A stretch of DNA of 64,000 nt from Wurfbainia villosa (taxonomy: Eukaryota; Streptophyta; Magnoliopsida; Zingiberales; Zingiberaceae). The stretch covers positions 57,165,704-57,229,703 of the forward strand of contig CM045990.1 of the NCBI GenBank assembly GCA_025175895.1, given 5' to 3'. The notes below the pieces were generated by a model that saw nothing but the letters and a program-made list of their open reading frames with translations, was not told the origin of the DNA and did no database searches. Below are positions 55,855-64,000 of the stretch, one piece after another. Each line of letters opens with the position of its first letter. The first letter of the stretch is position 1. Made by a program: the position numbers and the translations under genes.

Positions 55855-58800
55855 ATGTCTTTGAATTTGCGTTCCATTTTGGATTCGAATAAATTGACTG
55901 GGCCGAGCTTCTTGGACTGGCTTAGAAGCTTGAGAATTGTTCTCAAGGTTGAAAAGCTTGCAAATGTCCTCGAAGCGCCTCTTCCTGCCCGTCCTAGTGA
56001 CGATGCAATTCTGGACCAATTGTTGGTCTATCAAAAACATGTGACTGATTCTGAACTGACAAGTTGCATCATGCTAGCCGCGATGGAACCCAAGCTACGA
56101 AAGCAGCATGAGCATATGGATGCTCATATCGTAGTCCTTCATCTTTGTGAGTTGGTTGATGAGCAAGTGAGATTCGAAAGGTTCAAAGTCTCCAAGCTCC
56201 TCTTCACCTCTGAGATGCAAGGAGGTTCATCTGTGGTACTGCTCAACATGCTGAAGACTGTGGAGGCTTCTGAAAAGCATGAGCAGGGGATGGTGCTATT
56301 AGTTGATTCCTCGAAGAAAGGTTCTAAGAGGAAGTCAAAGGAACAGCAGAAGGGAAAGAAGAGAAGGGCTAAGAAGGTAGAACTAGCACAAAAGGAAACT
56401 TGCCATCATTATGGCAAGGAGAGCCATTTGCGAAAAAAGTGCAAGATTTATCTTGAGTCCGTGAAGAAGAATAAGGCATCGGATGCCCCATCTTCTTCAG
56501 ATATCTTCGTTATTGATTGTCATTCTATTTCCTCAAACACTTGGGTATTGGATACTGGGTGTGGCTCACATATATGTAATGACATACATGGGCTAAGGAA
56601 TAGAAGAAGACTCATCAAGGGAGAGTCAAATTTGCGTGTTGGGAATGGAGCAAAGGTTGCTGCAGTCGCCATTGGAACGCATTTGTTGAAACTCCCTACA
56701 GGACTTGTTTTAGAACTGGACAATTGCTTTTATATTCCTTCGTTGATAAAGAACATCATTTCTATTTCTTGTTTAAATAGAAATGGGTACCATTTGACTT
56801 TTAGTAACAATTGTTGTTACATAACTTTAAATGGAGTTCTTTATGGGACTGGAACTTTAAGCAATGGTGTTTATATGTTGGACGTATCCAGTGACATTTG
56901 CAATATCGAAGCGAGCAACAAGTGTGCTCGAAAGGATAATCAAATAGACTCCTATATGTGGCATTGTCGTCTTGGCCATGTAAGCAAGAAATGCATGTCC
57001 GAATTACACCGATGTGGAATTCTGGAATCGTTTGAATTGGATTCATACGATACATGTGAATCATGCTTAAAAGGCAAGATGACTAAGTTACCTTTTACGG
57101 GAAAAGGTGAACGAGTGGGAGAGTTGCTAGGCCTAATACATAGTGATGTATATGGACCTATGTCAACTCAATCTTTAGGAGGCTAATGCTACTTCATTAC
57201 CTTCACCGATGATCACTCACGGTTTGGGGATGTGTTCTTGATGAAACACAAGTCTAAAGCCTTTGAAAGGTTCAAAGAATTCAGAAATGAAGTAGAGAAA
57301 CAACATGACAAGAGTATTAAAATACTTCGATCGGATAGAGGTGATGAATACTTGAGTCAGGAGTTTCTTGATTATCTAAGAGACAATAACAAATTGTCTC
57401 AATGGACTCCGCCATATACACCACAGCATAATGGTGTATCTGAGAGGCGTAACCGGACCTTGTTGGACATGGTCAGGTCAATGATGAATCATGCGACTCT
57501 TCCCAAGTCCTTTTGGGGCTATGCACTTCAGACAGCTGTTTACTTGTTAAACAGAATGCCTACCAAGGTAGTCTCAACTACTCCATATGAGATATGGAAT
57601 AGTAAGAAACCTCATGTATCTTACTTGAAGATATGGGGTTGTCCTGCTTATGTGAAGCGGACTTTATCAGACAAATTGGATGCTAAGTCTGATAAATGTC
57701 TATTTATTGGATACCCTAAGGAAACAAGGGGTTACCAATTCTATCATCCTGTAGAACAAAAGGTGTTTGTTTCAAGGCATGCTGTGTTTCTAGAGAAAGA
57801 GTTTCTCTTGCAAGAAAATAGTGGGAGTGTCGTCGAGCTTGAGGAGGCTCGAGAGACTCAAATAGACATTAATGAGATACCTGGTGAAGCACAACAGCCG
57901 ACAACTCATAGTGATGAGCAATCGGCTGGACCTATTGTAACACCACATCTTCGTAGATCTGGTAGAACACGTAATATTCCTGAGAGATATGGATTTCTCG
58001 TAAGTGAATCGAACGACGTGTTACTCATTGATGATGAGGAGCCTACCAGTTATGAAGAAGTGCTGACAAGTTCAGAAAGGGATAAATGGCTTGGTGCCAT
58101 GAAGTCGGAAATAGATTCCATGTATGAAAACCAAGTTTGGAACTTGGTTGACCCACCTAAAGGCATAAAGCCTATAGGGTGCAAGTGGGTTTTCAAGAAG
58201 AAAACCGACATGGATGGTAATGTGATTACCTATAAGGCTAGATTGGTGGCGAAAAGGATATCGTCAAAAACAAGGCGTTGATTATGACGAAACCTATTCG
58301 CCTGTAGCTATGCTTAAATCCATTCGGATGCTCCTGGCCATAGCGGCTCATTATGATTATGAGATATGGCAGATGGATGTGAAAACAACTTTCCTTAATG
58401 GAAACCTGCTCAAGGACGTGTATATGATACAGCCTGAGGGTTTCACATCGGTTGATAAAACCAAGGTATGCAAATTGCGACGGTCCATTTATGGATTGAA
58501 GCAAGCATCCAGAAGCTGGAATATATGTTTTGATGAGACAATCAAAAAGTTTGATTTCTCACAAAATCCAGACGAACCTTGTGTGTACAAGAAGGTTAGT
58601 GGGAGTGCAGTCGTGTTCCTAGTATTATATGTCGATGACATATTACTTATAGGAAACGATGTTTCAATCTTACAGTCAGTTAAGGTTTGGTTATCCAAAA
58701 CATTCTCCATGAAAGACTTGGGAGAAGCAACCTACATCCTCGGGATTAAGATCTATAGAGATAGATCGAAACGGTTGCTTGGTCTTTCGCAGTCTACATA

Positions 58801-59533
58801 TATAGACCGAGTGCTAAAGAGGTTTAGCATGTCGAAATCCAAGAAAGGTTTCCTACCCATCAGGCATGGGATACACCTTTCGAAGTCTATGTGTTCGCGC
58901 ACAGAAGACGAGAGGATTTGCATGAGTAAGATTCCCTATGCATCCGCAATAGGATCTATCATGTATGCTATGTTATGTACGAGGCCCGATGTATCGTATG
59001 CTCTGAGTGTCACGAGCAGATACCAGTCTGATCCAGGAATGGATCATTGGGTGGCTGTTAAGATGATCCTTAAGTACTTGAAAAGAACTAAGGATGTGTT
59101 CCTAATATATGGAGAAGGGTACATGGTGATACGTGGGTATACGGATGTCAGCTCCAGACAGACAAGGATGATTCCATGTCTCAGTCTGGGTATGTATTCA
59201 CCTGGAATGGAGGCGCAATAAGTTGGAAAGGTTCCAAGCTTGACACTATAGCGGATTCTGCCACTAAGATAGAATACATTGCAGCTTTGGAAGCATCAAA
59301 GGAAGCGGTTTGGATCAAGAAGTTCATCTCTCAACTTGATGTGGTCTCATCAATGATCCAAACATGTGCTTCGCTGCTATCATCTTATCAGAGAGATCAT
59401 CAGTAGGAACGAAATACAAATCGAGAAAATTCCCACTGAAAGGAACTTAGCGGATCCCTTGACTAAGGCATTACCTCAAAATAAGTTTGAGGGTCATGTT
59501 CGAGCTTATGGTATTGGATACCGTAGCGATTGA
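55855..59533 (+). pseudogene. gag-pol of Copia element J, broken
   Basis: A single Gag-Pol frame in Copia order. The ATG at 55855 (MSLNLRSILDSNKLTG) is the usual Gag start for this type; an ATG precedes it by one codon. The zinc knuckle is CHHYGKESHLRKKC, with Tyr at the second Cys and Ser before His, so it is probably non-functional. Protease motif LDTGCGSHIC. Integrase zinc part WHCRLGHVS...CESCLKGKM, catalytic residues in IHSDVYGP, RSDRGDEY and VSERRNRTL. RT motifs QMDVKTTFLNG and YVDDILLIGND. RNase H is partial: GYTD, then KIEYIAALEASKEAVW; the segment with the third catalytic Asp appears deleted. Breaks: TAA at 57184-57186, a 1-bp insertion near 58253, and frameshifts near 59160 and 59390. 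The C-terminal ADPLTKALP remains. Confidence 0.92.
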
Positions 59534-59553
59534 CATTAGACTAAGTGGGAGTC

Positions 59554-59889
59554 TGTTAGTAATATATGAGAGATGTCCTAAGGCAATCGCCTTATGTATG
59601 AACCATTTATATGATAAATGAAGATTCACTATTTGAGTATACATGTTTCATGTATTTGATTGGATCTTAAACTCATTTACTGAATATCCACGATACGATT
59701 CACAGTATGAGAGAATTTGTAATTGGATCACAACTAGTGAGTATCTCTACATGTGTAATTGTGATGTATCGGAATTATCCCTAGTCGATGAATTGATGGA
59801 TTTGGACACCATCAATTTTTCCGAGACTAGCACGAGGTATACTCCTTGGTGTATCCAAGCAGCTGATTCTCACTAGCTAGAGACATAGT
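59554..59889 (+). mobile_element. 3' LTR of element J, first 336 bp
   Basis: Matches 52345-52680 closely, then is cut after GAGACATAGT by LTR K. ATAGT (59885-59889) should be the TSD of K. Confidence 0.9.
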
Positions 59890-61371
59890 TGTTGGTACAA
59901 TTGGCCCAGCAGTACCTTGATGGTATTTTGATGATAGACAAAACTCATGACATGGGATTGTCATGGGAAAGTCCAACATGGTGTTGGCATGGAAAATCCA
60001 AGCATGGAGCTTGGTGTGGGAAAGTCCAACATAGGGTTGGCGAGCTTGGTGTGGAAGTCCAAGGGGGAAGCCTTGGCATGGTAAAGTCCAAAGCATTGCG
60101 AAGTCGTGCGCTTGGTGCTTGGCATGGGAAATCCAAAGCATTGCGAAGCCATGCGCTTGGTGCATATGGGAAGTCTTAAGGACTTGGTAAGTTCACTAGG
60201 CTCGGGGTCCTTGAGTCGGTGAAGGATGACATTGCGAAGTCGTGTGCTTGGTGCATCCGAGGGACCGCCGGACAGGGAGCGAATGGAGTGAGCCCAAAGG
60301 GAAGCATACTTCTGGGGCATGAGACGCGAAGGATGGCGTTGCGAAGCCGTGCGCTTGGCTCATCCGAGGGACGTAGGCCGAGGGAAGAGAGCTTTGGTGG
60401 GGAACTCCATGAGGGATAAGGTGGACTTGGCCAAGTGGCTAAGACTGAGTGTCGGAGGCTCAAACTTGATGTTTGAGGGTTTACCCGACGGTCGGATGCT
60501 CAAACAACTTGGTGTTTGAGGTTTTGCCCGACGTCAGTCGACTGGCATAGGTGTCGGTTCGACTGGTCCAAGTCGACTAGGGTTCGACTGGTGTAAGGCT
60601 AGGGTTTTATGCTTGGCGATCATTGCCATGGATCGGCAATGAAGTCGGCAATGATCGGCTAGGGATGGCGATTGGTGATGGGAGTGTCGCGAGCAGAATG
60701 CTCCGTGGCAGGGCGATCGACTCGGGTCACCAGTCGACTGATGGGAATCATCAGTCGACTGGTAGGTGATCCGTTGGAACTTGTCCGACGTGGATCTGGC
60801 CGTTGTGAGACAACGGCTACAGGGGCAGTCGACTGGGGCCTTTTGGCAGTCGACTGCTAGGCGCGAAAATAGCTCGATGTAGGTTATAAAAGGAGCTCGA
60901 GATGGAGGTTTTTGCAATGGTTTTTGTGGAGTTATTGGAGGAGAATTGCTGCTGCATTCCAGTCCTTCAAGAGCCAATCAAAGCAAGCAACAAGCAAAGC
61001 GATCAAAGCAATCGGTGAAAGTTTTCTTTTGTATTGTATTTGTGTATTTGCTTGTATTTCTATATTACATTGTAATTGCTTGTGAGAGGTTTCTCCACCT
61101 CCGACGTGTTGTCGAGAAGGAGTGTTATAGTTAGTGTCGTGCGCATAACTAGAGCTCGGTGAGCTCGCCCGTGGAGTAGGAACCATTCGGTTCCGAACCA
61201 CGTATATCTTGTGTTGTGTGATTGTGTATTGTTGTTAGTTTCATTATTATTGTTATTCCGCTGCGCTAACGATAATCATAGACAAGCAACGCAAGAAGAA
61301 CGAACGAATTACGACATCCATCGTACGAGGGCTATTCATCCCCCTCTAGCCGGTCGTACCGATCCCCTACA
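59890..61371 (+). mobile_element. 5' LTR of element K
   Basis: 1482 bp, TGTTGGTACAATTGG...GATCCCCTACA. A hairpin-type repeat lies at 59955-60180 and a repeated module at 60095-60380. GTCGAC palindromes occur between 60535 and 60860, TATAAAAG at 60885-60892, and the U5 motif near 61331-61350. Confidence 0.85.
59955..60380. repeat. repeated modules in the K LTR
   Basis: Units of the type AAAGTCCAAC...GTTGGCATGG are followed by four copies of a module like TTGCGAAGCCGTGCGCTTGG (near 60096, 60134, 60232 and 60338), two of which continue CATCCGAGGGAC. Family A LTRs carry one similar copy (TTTGCGGAAGCCGTGCGCTTGGAG type, for example near 2100). Confidence 0.75.
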
Positions 61372-61386
61372 AGTGGTATCAGAGCC
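61372..61386 (+). other. primer-binding site of element K
   Basis: AGTGGTATCAGAGCC follows the LTR. Confidence 0.88.
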
Positions 61387-61427
61387 AGGTTGCTCTTCAA
61401 GGACTAACCGCCGCGAGAGCACTACAA

Positions 61428-62048
61428 ATGGCCGGCTTCATCCATCCACCGAAATTCGATGGAGATTTTTCTTGGTGGAGGAAACGAATGGAGGTATATC
61501 TCGAAACCGATTTTGATTTTATGATTATTATAGAAAACGGTTTTGAAATGCTTAGGGACAATTACAACAAGCCAATTGAGAAGTCAAAATGGACCCAAGA
61601 CCAAATCAAGGACTTCGAGACAAATCGCAAGGTAATCAAATTACTTAGTGATTTGATTCCTAACAACATTTGGTCTAGGTTGGGTAATTTTAGGGATGCA
61701 AAGGAATTATGGGAGAAGATAATGAAATTTCAAGAAAACTCCCAACCGGCACAAGTAGAGGAAAATGCCGTGGAAGAATTGACACCCACATTCGAAGATG
61801 TGGATGATTTGGTGGAGACCTCCACCTCTAGCATTGAGGGGGAGGAAAGGGTTTCTACTCCGGAGAAAGATCAAGATGAAGCTTCTACCTCCGGAAGAAG
61901 TGAAGAGGCCTCCACCACCTCCCTAGGTAACTCAAGCGTTATTATTTTAAATAAAAATCACATAATATGTTTTGAGTGTAGGGAGAAAGGGCATTATAAG
62001 AGCAAATGCCCTAAATTGGCTAAGAAGAAGGCATCGACACCAAAAATC
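61428..62048 (+). CDS. gag of element K, interrupted by A5
   Basis: ATG at 61428 (MAGFIHPPKFDGDFSWW). About 207 codons are open, without internal breaks, to the A5 insertion. The N-terminal WWRKRMEVYLE motif is followed by a UBN2-like part that is much shorter than in A gag, an acidic region rich in Glu, Ser and Thr, and an intact zinc knuckle CFECREKGHYKSKC. It resembles the C gag more than the A gag in length and knuckle. The remainder should continue right of A5, beyond the window, so whether K has pol cannot be judged. Confidence 0.85.
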
Positions 62049-63240
62049 TGTTAGGGAAATCTCTTGCCGTAATATGGTTTTGATGGTGTGGCAAAGGGTT
62101 TAAGTTAGTTTGATATGTTGATTTGATATGTGCGTTGAAGTCGTGCAGGACTTAGTAATTCGCACATGGAGCCGTGGCGAGTTTCACATCTCATGACTCG
62201 TGCCTTGAGTCGGTGAAGGATAGCTTTGCGGAAGCCGTGCGCTTGGAGCATCCGAGGGACCGTCGGACGAGAAGCTTGGAGTGAAGCCGGAGGAAGTAGA
62301 CTTCGAGGCAAGAGACGCGAAGGAGCATTGCAGAGCCGTGCGCCTGATGCTGCCGAGGGACGTGGCCGAGAACGAAGAGAACTTCGAAGGCGAGGGACTC
62401 CGAGAGATGAGAGTGAGCGATTGTAACCCGGGGAAGGGTAGCTCTTAGGTGAAACTTGGCCATTTGGCCAAGTGTCGGATGGGTTTTCCCGACACACCGG
62501 CCGATCAGCCATGTCATGGCGATCGCTAAGTCGAGTGAGTTCGACCGTATACGATCGACTAGATTAGGCGTGATCGCCATACATGGGCGCGATCGCTAAT
62601 CGCATACCGGCGGCCGATCGGTCAATAGGGTTTCGCCACCGTTCGTAGCCGATCGGGCGCGACTACGGGAGGCGAATGATCGATGAGGTCCATCAGTCGA
62701 CTGCCAAGAGTTCCGTTGGACTACAATGGTCGGGATCCGACGTGTTCGGAGGTCGTTGTAGTGACGGCAGTCGACTGCCAAGGGCGGCAGTCGACTGATG
62801 GCGGCCAACGGGAAGAAATCAGCCCTCTCTATAAAAAGAGAGGGTGTAAGCCTTTGAGAGGCTAATGCTCATGCTCCAAGTGATCTTCCTAGTGCCCCAC
62901 AAGCTCTAAACTCTTCTTACTTGCTTTTACTCCATTCTATTTGTAAGAAGAGTGATCTTGATTGTAAAGGTTACCTCCACCTAGCTTGGTGCAAAGGAGA
63001 GACCATTTAGTGGATTGGTTTAGCGGAGTGATTCACCGAGGACGAATCGGGGACCGTGGATTAGCGGCGTAGCCGTGAACCACGTTACATTCTTTGTTAG
63101 CGTTTGTTTTCTTGTATTTCTATTTGCTTGTCTTTATTAGTCTTCCGCTTGCGCTAATTAGTTTTGTAGACGAGCAAATACCGGCATCCAAACGAAAAGG
63201 GCTATTCACTCCCCTCTAGCCGGCCATTCGATCCCCTACA
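62049..63240 (+). mobile_element. 5' LTR A5, inserted in K gag
   Basis: 1192 bp, TGTTAGGGAA...GATCCCCTACA. The left TSD candidate is AAATC (62044-62048). The palindrome block is partly GTCGAC-rich (62690-62800) and partly CGATCG-rich (62510-62650). U5 motif near 63211-63229. Confidence 0.88.
62823..62844 (+). promoter_or_regulatory. TATA box in inverted repeat, LTR A5
   Basis: Arms CCCTCTCT/AGAGAGGG around ATAAAA, as in A1, A2 and A4. Confidence 0.68.
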
Positions 63241-63255
63241 AGTGGTATCAGAGCC
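63241..63255 (+). other. primer-binding site of element A5
   Basis: AGTGGTATCAGAGCC follows the LTR. Confidence 0.88.
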
Positions 63256-63302
63256 AAGGAAAGCTTATCGAGGACTAACCGCCACAACAAGCAACTTTTA
63301 AA

Positions 63303-64000
63303 ATGGTCGGCTCCAACATCCATCCTCCGAAGTTTGAAGGAGAATTCGCTTGGTGGAAGAAGCGAATGGAGGTATTTTTCGAAACGGATTTTGACATTAT
63401 GATTACAATGGAATCCGGTTTCGTTTTGCCTAGGGATGAAGAGGGGAAGCCAATAGAGAAATCTAGGTGGACCAAAAGGCAAAGGGAAGAGCACCTTGCA
63501 AATTCAAAAGCCAAGCATCATCTTTTCAATGTGCTCCCCCAACAAGAAATCAACCGAATAGGAGAATGCCTAAGCGCCAAGGAGATGTGGGAGAAGCTAA
63601 TTGAGCTTCATGAAGGCACATCCGAGGCAAAGCTAGCAAGGAGAGATCTCCTCCGCTCCCAACTATCCAACATCAAATTAGAAAAGGGAGAAAAGGTAAT
63701 TTCTTTGCATTCTAGATTCAAAGAAATTTTAAATGGACTAACAAGTGTAGGTGAGAAGCTATCAAACCGGGATATGGTAATGAAGGCCATAGATGCCTTT
63801 CCCCGGTCCTCAAAGTGGAGCTCCATGGTGGATTCGTTCTACATCTCCAAGAACTTGGAAGTAAGTACCTTGGAGGAATTTTTCTCAACAATGGAGCTCC
63901 ACGAAACTAGGCTTGAAGGAATACAAGAGGAGCCTAGAATTCAACCCTCAAGAGGAGTAGCATTGTTGGCAAATAAGGGGAAGAAGAAGATGGAAATCCC
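63303..64000 (+). CDS. gag of element A5, open to the window end
   Basis: ATG at 63303 (MVGSNIHPPKF), at the same position relative to the primer-binding site as in A1. About 232 codons run without a stop to the window end, covering WWKKRMEVFFE, the UBN2-like region and the start of the Ser/Asp tract (GKKKMEI). Unlike both array copies it has neither the loss near GFVLPRDEE nor any other visible break, so with A1 it is the best-preserved A gag. The knuckle and C-terminus would lie beyond the window. Confidence 0.88.
   Translation, partial: MVGSNIHPPKFEGEFAWWKKRMEVFFETDFDIMITMESGFVLPRDEEGKPIEKSRWTKRQREEHLANSKAKHHLFNVLPQQEINRIGECLSAKEMWEKLIELHEGTSEAKLARRDLLRSQLSNIKLEKGEKVISLHSRFKEILNGLTSVGEKLSNRDMVMKAIDAFPRSSKWSSMVDSFYISKNLEVSTLEEFFSTMELHETRLEGIQEEPRIQPSRGVALLANKGKKKMEI

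Larger units (their letters stand above)
52345..59889 (+). mobile_element. element J: Copia gag-pol element, 3' LTR interrupted by K
   Basis: 5' LTR 52345-54567, primer-binding site, 1.28-kb leader, gag-pol 55855-59533, purine tract AAGTGGGAG (about 59543-59551) and 3' LTR from 59554. The left TSD candidate is CACTC (52340-52344). The 3' LTR is cut at 59889 by K. It differs from the Sirevirus-like families in LTR, leader and Gag. Confidence 0.9.

Overview
This window is plant nuclear DNA made almost entirely of LTR retrotransposons. The evidence is Ty1/Copia polyproteins (aspartic protease, then integrase, then reverse transcriptase/RNase H), many LTRs of about 1.05-2.3 kb with TG...CA ends, primer-binding sites complementary to a methionine tRNA 3' end (TGGTATCAGAGC), polypurine tracts and 5-bp target-site duplications (TSDs). 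No convincing host gene, tRNA, rRNA, CRISPR array or bacterial feature was seen. The species cannot be determined; a large-genome flowering plant fits. Most elements look like the Sirevirus (SIRE/Maximus) branch of Copia: UBN2-type gag with a CCHC knuckle and a C-terminal coiled coil, a GGGGGAG-type polypurine motif repeated before the 3' LTR, and short palindromes repeated upstream of the TATA box. I name families with letters (A, C, D, E, F, G, H, I, J, K, P) for this window only.

Layout. 1-1923: gag-protease of autonomous element P (minus), cut by the window edge. 1924-4862: gag-only element A1 (plus), truncated. 4863-11599: pieces of J, D and E LTRs in both orientations, with a solo F LTR inside a D LTR. 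11600-14033: a possible LTR scrap and about 2 kb of unexplained AT-rich DNA. 14034 to about 46745: one old gag-only element, C, split by later insertions. Its 5' LTR holds the gag-only element F-na, whose own 3' LTR holds the autonomous element F-aut (19698-28356, minus). Its gag holds two solo LTRs (31024-32858 and 33009-34725). Its 3' non-coding part holds a tandem array LTR-gag-LTR-gag-LTR (36007-45843) bounded by one perfect TSD, TCAAC. 46746-49355: fragments plus element H. 49356-64000: a four-level nest: I-type LTR (minus) holds Copia element J, whose 3' LTR holds K, whose gag holds A5; all their right ends lie beyond the window.

How the parts relate. A, C, F-na, H and K show gag but no pol inside this window. 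Where both ends are visible (A array, C, F-na) they fit gag-only non-autonomous elements (TR-GAG type), which would need pol enzymes from an autonomous relative. F-aut has LTRs homologous to those of F-na and an almost intact RT/RNase H, so it is a plausible former helper. Most genes here are broken by nonsense codons and frameshifts; A1 gag and the visible part of A5 gag remain open.

The most notable items are the TSD-bounded tandem gag-only array, arrays of short covarying hairpins in several LTRs, four identical stem-loops in the J leader, a TATA box centred in an 8-bp inverted repeat, a U5 motif shared by otherwise different LTR families, and a U3 palindrome block that differs strongly between paired LTRs while its flanks stay similar (biology or assembly error).
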